Shown: positions 27,112-34,724 of the stretch, one piece after another
Position numbering within the stretch: the stretch's first letter is position 1
Layout of the letters: each line of letters begins with the position of its first letter
Origin: Nocardiopsis_B mangrovi
GTDB taxonomy: Bacteria > Actinomycetota > Actinomycetes > Streptosporangiales > Streptosporangiaceae
Reading direction: 5' to 3'
Length of the DNA stretch: 64,000 nt
Assembly: GCF_042653925.1 (NCBI RefSeq)
Contig: NZ_JBHSFQ010000018.1
Coordinates: forward strand, 1-64,000
Made by a program: the position numbers and the translations under genes
The notes under the pieces: model-generated
What the model saw: only the letters and a program-made list of their open reading frames with translations
Databases searched by the model: none
What the model was told of the DNA's origin: nothing

Positions 27112-27470
27112 GGCCCTTCCGCCGTGGGGTCGCTTTCAGCAGGGCGCACCGGGACGTCGGGGAACGCCGCCTGGACGACCTCGATCTCCACGGACGTCGT
27201 CGTATGGACATGGATCGTGGTCTCGGACGTGGGCCTGAGGCCGGCGCGCCAGGCCGCGTAGGAGAACGGGAGCTGGGCGAGCGCGGCGGCCGTGGAGACG
27301 GTCGCGAGCACGGCTTCGATGTCCACGCCCATCTCGCCGGGCAGTGCTCGTCGCCGTGCCGCCTGGACGTCGACGTCGCGGCGGAGCGCGCGGTCGCCGC
27401 GCAGCCAGTCGTAGAGCGACGCGGTGTCGCGATCGCCGTCCGGGCCGGTCAGCTCGAATCGGATCTCCAA
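27108..27470 (-). CDS. EACC1-like effector-associated component
   Basis: About 120 residues using the TTG at 27470 preceded by GGGGGTGGG; the frame stays open to a possible ATG at 27557. The order is a beta strand (LEIRFELTGPDG), a helix with SLYDWLRGDRALRRDV, the characteristic LPGEMGVDIEAVLATVSTA, a helix, and a C-terminal strand rich in Val/Thr (TTIHVHTTTSVEIEV). This matches the effector-associated constant component 1 described beside caspase, trypsin and other effectors in actinobacterial conflict operons. Its stop overlaps the caspase start. It may be the adaptor linking a trigger to the protease; no activity is known. Confidence 0.68.
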   Translation of the reverse strand: MEIRFELTGPDGDRDTASLYDWLRGDRALRRDVDVQAARRRALPGEMGVDIEAVLATVSTAAALAQLPFSYAAWRAGLRPTSETTIHVHTTTSVEIEVVQAAFPDVPVRPAESDPTAEGP

Positions 27471-27801
27471 TACCCACCCCCGCGGAAAGGAATTCGCCTC
27501 GGCCTTCCCTCTCAAGCAACGGTATTGTCGCCGATCGGCGAGCGGTACGTCGGCCATTGGCCGGAACGGGCCTCATTCCCTGTGAAGGCGGCCGCGGCCC
27601 CGGGGCGGGCCCGTCCCGGGGCCGCGGTGGGCGGCCGGATCACGCTTCCGCCCTGGTCACAGGGAAGGGGAGTGCGCACGTGGCGACCGCCGAGCGCTCG
27701 GGCCGCGCGTGTTCTCGCGGCCGGCGGGTAGCGGATACCGGTCCCGGGTGGCGCGGTGGCCGTTCGCTCCCGGGGCCGGATCCGGGGGAAAGGGGGCCGG
27801 C

Positions 27802-28098
27802 GTGGACGGAGGCGGAACCGCCCTTGACTGGCTGGTGGCGATTCTGGCGGGGGTGGCCGTTCCGGTTCTGCTGATCCTGCTCATCGTGGGAATCCTGACC
27901 TACGGTGTCCGGTCGGCCGAGCGCGAGAAGGCCGAGCGCGACCGCGCTGCGCGGAAAGAGCGGGAAGAAGAGCGGGAACCGGGGGATACGCGGGAACAGG
28001 GCGATCGCCTTCCTGGGCCGGTGTCCGGCGATGACGATGCCCCGGGCGGTGGCCGCGACGACGCCCCGGAGGGCGGCCGGTCCGAGGGGCGCGGCTGA
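27802..28098 (+). CDS. Small single-pass membrane protein, unknown function
   Basis: GTG 27802 follows AAAGGGGG and gives 98 residues: a Gly-rich start, one strongly hydrophobic helix (LVAILAGVAVPVLLILLIVG), then a long charged Arg/Glu coil (SAEREKAERDRAARKEREEE) and a Gly/Asp/Arg tail. Predicted inside-facing tail. It does not match a family I recognise. It is divergent from the EACC1/caspase pair but need not be part of it. Confidence 0.5.
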   Translation: MDGGGTALDWLVAILAGVAVPVLLILLIVGILTYGVRSAEREKAERDRAARKEREEEREPGDTREQGDRLPGPVSGDDDAPGGGRDDAPEGGRSEGRG

Positions 28099-28403
28099 CC
28101 CTCCCGCTCCCCGCCGGCCGGCCCGGAGCGCGCCCCTCCCCGGGCGGCGACGGTGGTGACGCAAGTCCTTATATGGACAACAGTGCGGCGAATGCTGTAA
28201 TTGTGACAAACCCGTAAATCAGCGGGGAGGGACCACTCGCCGGAGGGGGTATTCGCGTGCGCGGAAGCCGGTCGGCAAGTGCGGTGCCGGACGGTCGGGG
28301 TGCGGTCGTCCATCGAACTATTTCGATCGGATGAGCGAAACCGGCCGATGATCAATATCGAGCAACCGTGACACACCGCCAAATAATTCGCGAATGAGAG
28401 GCA
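28099..28403. other. Non-coding stretch with low-GC patch
   Basis: No gene is evident. 28160-28220 and 28310-28400 are AT-richer and probably carry the promoter of the flavoprotein gene. The first patch holds an imperfect dyad (ACAACAG about 28177 with CTGTAATTGT about 28194), a possible operator. Confidence 0.4.
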
Positions 28404-29618
28404 ATGAGTAAGATTCTGATCGTCGGGGGCGGACAAGCGGGCCTGCAGCTCGCGCTCTCCCTGCTCCACCACGACTACGACGTCACGCTCATGACGGCGC
28501 GGACCGCTGAGGAGCTGTACTACGGCCGGGCGGTATCCGTCCAGATCATGCACGACAACCGGCTGCACGCCGAACGCGAGCTCGGCCTCAACCTCTGGGA
28601 CGACACCGCCCCCCCGATCAAAGGGTTCACCCTGCGCTCCGGCGGCGGACCGGGGATCCCGTCATTCGACTGGACGGGGTCGTTCGCCGCGCCCGCGCAG
28701 TCCATCGACGAACGCCTCAAGATGTCCGTGTGGATGAGCCATTTCGAGGAAAAGGGCGGAAAGCTCATCATCCACGCCGTGACCAGCGACGACCTCGACG
28801 GCCTCGTCCCGATGTTCGACCTCACCATCGTCGCCGCCGGCCACTCCGGCCTGGCACAGATGTTCCCGGTCGACCCGGACCGCTCGCCGACGGACACAGG
28901 GGAGATCCCCACCGCGATCGCCTACGTCGACGACGTGATCGAGGGGCCGGACCGCGAGAACATCGTCGCCGAATTCCTGCCCGGCGGCTCCCATTTCGTC
29001 TCGGTCCCCTCGTACTCCGCCAACGGCCCGTGCCGGCTCCTGTACCTCCACGGAGGGGTCAGCGGTGCGCTGGACTGGCCGAGGCGCATCACCCCGGAAG
29101 AGCACTGGGACCGCATGCTCGGGCTGCTGCGCGACGAGGTGCCGCACGTGTACGAGACCTACGCCGAGGCCGGGCTGGCGGATGAGAAGGCCGCCACGTT
29201 CGACCACGCCACCCCCCTCGTCCGCCGCCCGGTCGCCGAGCTCCCCTCCGGCGGCAGGGTCCTCGGCATGGGCGACACGCTGATCACGGTCTCCACAGCG
29301 CTGCAACAGGAAGCGGACAACGCCTCCGTCAGCGCGGACCGCTACCTCGAGGCGATCCTGGACAACGGAGACCGGCCCTTCGACGAGGACTTCATGCAGA
29401 AGGCGTTCGAGTCGTACTACGACCACGCGCGGCACTTCTGCGGTGACCTCGGACGGGTCCTGCACCACGCCGCCCCCTTCGCCCTCGACGCCTACCTGAA
29501 GGGCGACACCCACCAGGCCGTCGCCGACAGGATCGTCCGCGGGTTCGAGGATCCGGCGGACTTCGCGTCGTGGCTCTCCACAGAGGAGACCGCCCGCGCC
29601 TACCTGGACGGGGTGTAG
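28404..29618 (+). CDS. Styrene monooxygenase StyA-like flavoprotein
   Basis: The 404-residue protein starts with a Rossmann FAD fingerprint, ILIVGGGQAGLQLALSLL, and carries the StyA-type blocks YYGRAVSVQIMHDNRLHAE and GRVLGMGDTLITVSTALQQE with a helical C-terminus. StyA-type epoxidases add oxygen to styrene, indole or similar olefins using reduced FAD supplied by a separate reductase. No StyB-like reductase is visible in this window, so the partner must be elsewhere. It is monocistronic; a strong terminator follows. Confidence 0.82.
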   Translation: MSKILIVGGGQAGLQLALSLLHHDYDVTLMTARTAEELYYGRAVSVQIMHDNRLHAERELGLNLWDDTAPPIKGFTLRSGGGPGIPSFDWTGSFAAPAQSIDERLKMSVWMSHFEEKGGKLIIHAVTSDDLDGLVPMFDLTIVAAGHSGLAQMFPVDPDRSPTDTGEIPTAIAYVDDVIEGPDRENIVAEFLPGGSHFVSVPSYSANGPCRLLYLHGGVSGALDWPRRITPEEHWDRMLGLLRDEVPHVYETYAEAGLADEKAATFDHATPLVRRPVAELPSGGRVLGMGDTLITVSTALQQEADNASVSADRYLEAILDNGDRPFDEDFMQKAFESYYDHARHFCGDLGRVLHHAAPFALDAYLKGDTHQAVADRIVRGFEDPADFASWLSTEETARAYLDGV

Positions 29619-29729
29619 GCGAACCCGGGGCCGACCCCCGCCGGTCCGGGACCGTTTCCCGGCCGGTCCACCGGGAGAGCCCCGACGGCACGGCACCTCC
29701 GCGCGCCCATCAGCCCCGGGTGCACGCGG

Positions 29730-29769
29730 CCCCTCGTGGCCGGCCACACCTGTGGCCGGCCACGAGGGG
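29730..29769. terminator. 40-bp palindromic bidirectional terminator
   Basis: 29730-29748 is exactly complementary to 29751-29769 around a 2-nt centre. It lies between the convergent flavoprotein gene and the permease gene (ends at 29809). Probably terminates both. Confidence 0.7.
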
Positions 29770-29808
29770 ACCGCAACCGGTCCCCCTCCGGTCCCCGGTC
29801 CCCCGGGC

Positions 29809-31101
29809 TCAGCCGCCGCTCAGCGCCGCGGTGGGCGACTGGGCGGCGGCGCGCAGCGCGGGGACCAGGCCCGCCACCGCTCCGATGAGGACCGTCGCGA
29901 CGATCCCGCCGACGGCGGCCCACCACGGCACCGCCACCGGCCAGCCGCGCGAGAGCGCGTAGGCGGCGGTCGCCGCCGCACCCAGAGCGGTGCCCGCCGC
30001 TCCGCCGAGCGCCGACAGCGCCATCGCCTCCACCAGGAACTGGGTGCGGATCCGGCCGCGGGTGGCGCCCAGGGCCCGGCGCAGCCCGATCTCGCCCCGG
30101 CGCTCCAGCACGGCGATGACCATGGTGTTGGCGACCCCGATCCCGCCGACGAGGAGCGCGACCCCGCCCAGCCCGATGAGCAGCCCGTTGAACGCCTGGT
30201 CCGCGGCCTGCTGCGCCTCCAGCGCGTCCGAGGGCAGGGACACCGATACCTCGTTCGGGGCTTCGGGGTTGGCGGACGGGGCGAGCAGCTCGCGCACCTC
30301 GTCCACGCGGTCGGGGTCGGCGCGGACGTACAGCGTCGTGGGGTGGCCGTTCATGCCGAGACGGTCGGCGGCGGCCTCCCAGCCCAGCAGCACACCGGAG
30401 TCGAGCTCGGGGGCCAGCGTCACGGGGTCGAGCACGCCCACCACGCTGTAGTACTCGTCTCCGACGAGCACCCGCGTGTCCGGTCCGATGCGGTTGATCC
30501 CGAGCTGTTCTGCGGCGGTGTGCCCCAGGACGACCGCCGGGTACTCGGCCGTCGACCCGTTCAGCCATTCGCCGAGCCGCACCTGCGCGCGCAGCACGTC
30601 CACCAGCCCCAGATCGGCGGCATAGACCCCGATCCCGCCCGATTCCGCCTCGGGGATCAGGTCGCTGCGGTACACGTTCACGTCCTTCACCTGCGCGACC
30701 TGCGTGACATCCTGCACGCCGTCGATGCGCTCCGCCCGGTCCGGCGCCTCCGGCGGCAGCTCGGCCTGCCCCCCGAAGAAGTCCTCTCCGGGGGCCGCGG
30801 TGATGAGGTTGGTGCCCAGGTGCTCGAGCCGGGCGTCGAACTCGGCCCGGCTCGACGCGGAGATCCCGACCACCGCGATCATCGCGGCGATCCCGATGGC
30901 GATCCCCAGGGCCGACAGCACCACCCGCGTGGGGCGGGCGCGCAGGCCGCCCGCACCGGTGCGCAGGACATCGGGCACGGCCATCCGCGCGGGCACCGGC
31001 GGAGGCGGCCCGGGCGGGCCTCCTCCGCCGGCCCGGGCGCGCGGACGGCGCCGGAACCGGCGCCCCCGCGCGCGACGGCCGCCGTCACCGTGCCCGGTCA
31101 T
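29809..31101 (-). CDS. MacB/FtsX-type ABC permease
   Basis: ATG 31101 overlaps the ATPase stop, giving 430 residues. One helix near the N-terminus (RVVLSALGIAIGIAAMIAVV) is followed by a large periplasm-facing domain, and three C-terminal helices include ERRGEIGLRRALGATRGRI, the cytoplasmic coupling segment typical of MacB/FtsX proteins. It should work with the ATPase and adaptor upstream in a tripartite-like exporter of peptides, lipoproteins or antibiotics. The Arg/Gly/Pro-rich head (about 40 residues) is atypical. Confidence 0.88.
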   Translation of the reverse strand: MTGHGDGGRRARGRRFRRRPRARAGGGGPPGPPPPVPARMAVPDVLRTGAGGLRARPTRVVLSALGIAIGIAAMIAVVGISASSRAEFDARLEHLGTNLITAAPGEDFFGGQAELPPEAPDRAERIDGVQDVTQVAQVKDVNVYRSDLIPEAESGGIGVYAADLGLVDVLRAQVRLGEWLNGSTAEYPAVVLGHTAAEQLGINRIGPDTRVLVGDEYYSVVGVLDPVTLAPELDSGVLLGWEAAADRLGMNGHPTTLYVRADPDRVDEVRELLAPSANPEAPNEVSVSLPSDALEAQQAADQAFNGLLIGLGGVALLVGGIGVANTMVIAVLERRGEIGLRRALGATRGRIRTQFLVEAMALSALGGAAGTALGAAATAAYALSRGWPVAVPWWAAVGGIVATVLIGAVAGLVPALRAAAQSPTAALSGG

Positions 31102-31865
31102 CGCGCGGCCCCCGCCCAGGAGCCGTCGCCCGCGCCGGTCACGATGCGGCCGTCGCGCACCTCGACGCGCCGCGGCAGGCCCGCCGCCAGGTCGCGGTCG
31201 TGCGTGATGATCACGACGGTCGCGCCCCCCGCGTTGAGATCGCGCAGCAGGTCCAGCACCGCCGCCCCCGAGGCGGTGTCGAGCGCGCCGGTGGGCTCGT
31301 CGGCCAGCACCAGCTCCGGTTCCCCCACCACGGCGCGGGCGATCGCCACACGCTGCTTCTGTCCGCCGGAGAGCTCGTGCGGCCGGTGGTGGCACCGGTC
31401 GGCCAGGCCCACGCGGGCCAGCGCGGCCTCCGCCCGCTCCCGGCGCCGGCGTGCCGGGACCCCCGCGTAGAGCAGGCCGTCGGCGACGTTGTCCACGGCG
31501 GTGACATTGGGTGCGAGGTGGAACTGCTGGAAGACGAACCCGATGCGCTGCGCGCGCAGGGCCGAGGTGCCGTCGTCGCCGAGCGCGTCCATGTCGTGCC
31601 CGAACAGCCGGACGGTCCCGGCGGTCGCGCGGTCGAGCGTCCCCAGCAGGTTGAGCAGCGTGGACTTGCCCGATCCCGACGGTCCGACGATGGCGACCAG
31701 TTCGCCGGCGCCGATCCGCAGGTCCACCCCGTCGAGGGCGCGGACCCCGCCCGGGTAGCTCCGGGAGACCCCGGTGAGTTCCGCGACCGGGGCGGTCGCC
31801 GCGCCGGCCGCCCCCTTCCCCCGGCCGGCCGGCGCGGGCGCGGCCGTCTCGATCACCCCGGTCAT
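31098..31865 (-). CDS. MacB/LolD-type ABC ATPase
   Basis: ATG 31865 follows GGGGG and gives 255 residues. Walker A is VGPSGSGKSTLLNLLGTLDR, the signature is LSGGQKQRVAIARA, Walker B is LVLADEPTGALD and the switch His is in VVIITHDRDLA. The GTLD after Walker A and the EPTGALD sequence are typical of the MacB/LolD group. It overlaps both neighbours by 4 bp, so stoichiometric coupling is expected. Confidence 0.93.
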   Translation of the reverse strand: MTGVIETAAPAPAGRGKGAAGAATAPVAELTGVSRSYPGGVRALDGVDLRIGAGELVAIVGPSGSGKSTLLNLLGTLDRATAGTVRLFGHDMDALGDDGTSALRAQRIGFVFQQFHLAPNVTAVDNVADGLLYAGVPARRRRERAEAALARVGLADRCHHRPHELSGGQKQRVAIARAVVGEPELVLADEPTGALDTASGAAVLDLLRDLNAGGATVVIITHDRDLAAGLPRRVEVRDGRIVTGAGDGSWAGAAR

Positions 31866-32149
31866 GTGCCCCCCACCGCCTTCAGGCCCTCGTCGATGCC
31901 GCCGCCGATCTCGAACTCTCCGCCGGCGAACCGGTCCGTCTCGTCCCGGCCGTCGCGCGGCGCGGTCTCGCCGTCCCCGAAGTCGCCCAAGGTCAGCGCG
32001 ATGAGGATGCCCATCGGTATGCGGGCGGCCCGGTTCCGCGGAGCCTTCGGCGCCGCGCCGCCGGACGCGGCGACGCTCTCGGCGGTCCGGTCCGCGGGCC
32101 CGCACCCGGCGCTCCGGGACACTGCTCCGGCCTTGATCGTCCGCCTCAT
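31862..32149 (-). CDS. Short ORF ending in a degenerate copy of the adaptor C-terminus (duplication remnant)
   Basis: The 95-residue frame is joined to both neighbours by ATGA overlaps. Its last ~55 residues resemble the end of the next upstream gene: PMGILIAL versus PVGALIAL, FAGGEFEIGG versus FADGMVEISG, and GIDEGLKAV versus GIDEGLKVV. The DNA shows it too (23 identical bases at 31879 and 32163). The first ~45 residues are unrelated and low complexity. It is probably a partial tandem duplication of the adaptor tail that kept an open frame to preserve coupling. A real small subunit cannot be excluded. Confidence 0.55.
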   Translation of the reverse strand: MRRTIKAGAVSRSAGCGPADRTAESVAASGGAAPKAPRNRAARIPMGILIALTLGDFGDGETAPRDGRDETDRFAGGEFEIGGGIDEGLKAVGGT

Positions 32150-32244
32150 TTGGGCACCACCACCTTCAGGCCCTCGTCGATGCCGTCTCCGCTGATCTCG
32201 ACCATTCCGTCGGCGAACCAGCCCGTCTCGACCGGGATGTCGCG
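31879..32244. repeat. Direct repeat pair: 31879-31957 and 32163-32244
   Basis: The two segments align over about 80 bp, with the first 23 bases identical, the remainder clearly similar and only short gaps. The second copy encodes the C-terminus of the periplasmic adaptor; the first encodes the end of the small ORF downstream of it. This is direct DNA evidence for a local duplication. Confidence 0.75.
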
Positions 32245-33285
32245 CATCGCGCCCTTGTCGTTCACCGCGGTGACTCCGTGGCCGCTGCCGGGCAGCGCGA
32301 TGAGGGCGCCCACCGGGACCGCGAGGACGTCCTCCTTCGCGTCGCTCTCCACCTGGACGTCCACGGGCGCCTGGTCCAGCAGGTCCTCGGGTTCCTCGCC
32401 GGTGAAGGTGACGACGACCTCGACGGTCGGGTCGCCCTCCTGGCCGCCGGGGTCCTCGGACTCCTCGCCCGCCTCGGCGACCGATCCGATGGAGGACACC
32501 TCGCCCGTCGCGGTGCCGCCTTCGGGGAGGGACACCGTGACCTCGTCGCCCTCGTCCACCAGGTCCCGGTCGGTGACCTCCAGATCGACCCGGACGACGT
32601 GATCGTCGGAGCTGGTGGTGAGGACGGGCGCGGCGACGCCGGCCCGTTCACCCACCGACAGCTCGCGCCCCGCGACGCGCACGCTGCCCGGCGCGAACCA
32701 CACGTGTGCCGGATCGACCGTGCCCGTCACCTCCATTCCGGCCGTGTCGTCCTGCCACCGCCGCACCGCCTCGGCGGTGAGGGCCGTGTACTCGTTGTCG
32801 ACGGTGAACCCGCCGTAGCCCAGTTCGGCCAGTGCCTGCTCGAACTGGCGGACGTCCTCTCCGGTGATCCCGGGTTCGAGCAGGCGGTAGGCGGGGGTGT
32901 CGCCCCGCAGCAGGACAGTGGGCTCCCCGTCGACCTCGTAGAGGTGATCCCCGGGCTCCAGCGTCGCGCCCGTCGAGGGCAGCGACGTGACCACCCCCTC
33001 GCCGAGAGAGAAGACGGTCGCGTTCCCCGCGAACCCGAGCGTGCCCTCCAGGGTCTCGCTCTGGACCAGAGTGGTGCGCTCCACCTCGGCGGTGGGGCCG
33101 GCGTCCGGGATCTGTGGGCCCGGGTCCTCCCAGGGCCGGACCCACAGGACCGCGCCCGCGGCGACGGCGAGCACCGCGAGGGCCGCGCCGGCGGACACGG
33201 CGATGGGCGCCCCCCGGCGGCGCGGGCGCGGACCGGCGTCACCCTCCGACGGCGGCGGGACGGGCGCGGAGCGGTCGTCGCTCAC
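32146..33285 (-). CDS. HlyD/MacA-type efflux adaptor with peptidoglycan-binding domain
   Basis: GTG 33285 overlaps the lipoprotein stop, giving 379 residues. There is one N-terminal membrane helix (AVSAGAALAVLAVAAGAVLW), a lipoyl-like strand pair, a PG_binding_1-type helix set (GEDVRQFEQALAELGYGGF to AVRRWQDDTAG), then beta-barrel and membrane-proximal domains (VLAVPVGALIAL, ETGWFADGMVEISG). Such adaptors link a MacB-type permease to the cell wall and substrate in Gram-positives. Its C-terminal ~80 bp are duplicated just downstream. Confidence 0.85.
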   Translation of the reverse strand: MSDDRSAPVPPPSEGDAGPRPRRRGAPIAVSAGAALAVLAVAAGAVLWVRPWEDPGPQIPDAGPTAEVERTTLVQSETLEGTLGFAGNATVFSLGEGVVTSLPSTGATLEPGDHLYEVDGEPTVLLRGDTPAYRLLEPGITGEDVRQFEQALAELGYGGFTVDNEYTALTAEAVRRWQDDTAGMEVTGTVDPAHVWFAPGSVRVAGRELSVGERAGVAAPVLTTSSDDHVVRVDLEVTDRDLVDEGDEVTVSLPEGGTATGEVSSIGSVAEAGEESEDPGGQEGDPTVEVVVTFTGEEPEDLLDQAPVDVQVESDAKEDVLAVPVGALIALPGSGHGVTAVNDKGAMRDIPVETGWFADGMVEISGDGIDEGLKVVVPK

Positions 33286-33785
33286 TGGCCCGCCGGCCCT
33301 TCGGACGGGTCGATCTGCAGGTGGGTCTCGATGCACTCCGCCGAGGCCTCGCGCTGCTCATCGGACCCGTCGCCCTGGGTCAGCTGCAGCCCCTGGCCGG
33401 GCTGGGGGTCCGGGACGTCGATCCCGTTCTCCCGCATGCATTCCGCGAGTGCGAGGGCCCGCTCGTGCTGCTCCTCCTCGGAGGGAGCGTCCGGGTTGAC
33501 GGGCATGAGGTCCTCGCACTCCTCCAGCGCGGCCTCGGTGGTCTCGTTCATCTCGAGCGCCTCAAGCGCCCCGCCATCGGGGTCGGGGTCGGGCATGTCC
33601 ACGCCGTTGTCGCGCATGCACTCCGTGTACTCCAGCAGCGCCTCTTCCCGGTCGGCCGAGCTCGCGCCGGTCACCCCGCCGGCCGACCCGCCGGACCCCT
33701 CCTCGGACCCGCCCGTTGCGCCGCACCCGGTCAGCAGCAGTCCCGCAAAGACCGTTGCGGCGGCGTACGCGGTGATCGCCTTCAT
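33282..33785 (-). CDS. Secreted lipoprotein with two Cys-Met-Arg repeats
   Basis: The 167-residue protein has a signal peptide with lipobox LTGC. The mature part is acidic and carries two related units, YTECMRDNGVDMPDPDPDG and LAECMRENGIDVPDPQPG, each with one Cys, plus two further Cys (EECEDL, SAECIETH) that may form disulfides. Proteins of this pattern commonly sit at the head of actinomycete MacB-type operons; their role (substrate binding or signal sensing) is not established. First gene of the leftward operon, regulated from the shared region with the two-component system. Confidence 0.72.
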   Translation of the reverse strand: MKAITAYAAATVFAGLLLTGCGATGGSEEGSGGSAGGVTGASSADREEALLEYTECMRDNGVDMPDPDPDGGALEALEMNETTEAALEECEDLMPVNPDAPSEEEQHERALALAECMRENGIDVPDPQPGQGLQLTQGDGSDEQREASAECIETHLQIDPSEGPAGQ

Positions 33786-33874
33786 GTTCGTCCCATCCGT
33801 TCCGTCGGCTCGCCATCTCGTCGTCCCGGTGGCGCCGAGCCTCCGGGCGACGGCAGCAATGTCACCGGACCCCG

Positions 33875-33953
33875 GGTTAGCCGCCGGTTAGCGGGGACGG
33901 CTTCCTCCGGCGGCGCTCAGCGGGGGTAGGCGGGTGCTAACCGCGCCCTAACC
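33875..33953. promoter_or_regulatory. Two inverted pairs of 11-bp-phased GGTTAGC boxes
   Basis: GGTTAGC lies at 33875-33881 and 33886-33892 (11 bp apart). In the opposite orientation, GCTAACC lies at 33936-33942 and CCTAACC at 33947-33953 (again 11 bp). Tandem half-sites at one helical turn are the classic binding pattern of OmpR/PhoB regulators. One pair points to each of the divergent operons, so the adjacent regulator probably controls both. Confidence 0.68.
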
Positions 33954-34066
33954 GCCGTGGGACTATTCCTGGGCGGACGAGCACGCGGGGCCGCGGCCGG
34001 CGGGCCCGTGCGGTGCGATCCCGCCCCGGCGCGGGGGCGGTCGACGGACTTATGCGGGGAGAACCG

Positions 34067-34723
34067 ATGCGGGTACTGGTCGTCGAGGACGAACCGTCCC
34101 TGGCGGAGACGGTCGCCGAGGGGCTGCGCGGTGAGGGGATGGCCGTGGACATCGCCCTCGACGGCGACTCCGGGCTGGAGATGGCGTCCGTCCACGGCTA
34201 CGACGTGATCGTCCTGGACCGCGACCTGCCGCTCGTGCACGGCGACGAGGTGTGCCGCCGGGTGGTGGCCGACGCCGGCGTCGATGCCCGGGTCCTGATG
34301 CTCACGGCGGCCGGCGGCCTCGACGACCGCGTGGACGGGCTGGTCCTGGGCGCCGACGACTACCTCGCCAAGCCCTTCGCCTACCGCGAGCTGGTGGCGC
34401 GGGTCCGCGCGCTCGGCCGGCGCGCCCGGCCCGCCGCGCCCCCGGTGCTGCGGCGCAGGGGCCTCGAGGTCGACACCCACCGGCGTACGGCGGCGCGCGA
34501 CGGGCGGCCGGTCGCCCTGTCGCCGAAGGAGCTGGGCATCCTGGAGGAGCTCCTGCGGGCCGACGGCGCCCCGGTGTCCGCGACGCGGCTGATCGAGAAG
34601 GTGTGGGACGCCAACCTCGATCCGTTCAGCGGGGTGCTGAAGGTGGCCGTGCACGGCCTGCGCCGCAAACTCGGCGCTCCCCCGGTGATCGAGACCGTCG
34701 CCGGCCACGGGTACCGGATCTGA
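34067..34723 (+). CDS. OmpR/PhoB-family response regulator
   Basis: ATG 34067 follows GGGGAGA, giving 218 residues. The receiver domain has the acidic pocket VVEDE, phospho-acceptor Asp51 in VIVLDRDLPL, and the conserved Lys in DDYLAKPFAY. The C-terminal winged helix (LSPKELGILEELLRADG to VAVHGLRRKL) binds DNA, likely the phased boxes upstream. It is followed after one base by its kinase gene. Expected to switch the divergent MacB-type exporter. Confidence 0.93.
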   Translation: MRVLVVEDEPSLAETVAEGLRGEGMAVDIALDGDSGLEMASVHGYDVIVLDRDLPLVHGDEVCRRVVADAGVDARVLMLTAAGGLDDRVDGLVLGADDYLAKPFAYRELVARVRALGRRARPAAPPVLRRRGLEVDTHRRTAARDGRPVALSPKELGILEELLRADGAPVSATRLIEKVWDANLDPFSGVLKVAVHGLRRKLGAPPVIETVAGHGYRI

Positions 34724-34724
34724 C

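Noticed and set aside
25426..27261. 611-codon frame antisense to the caspase gene
   Set aside because: Low-complexity Arg/Gly/Val translation. The minus-strand caspase and phytase-like motifs are specific.
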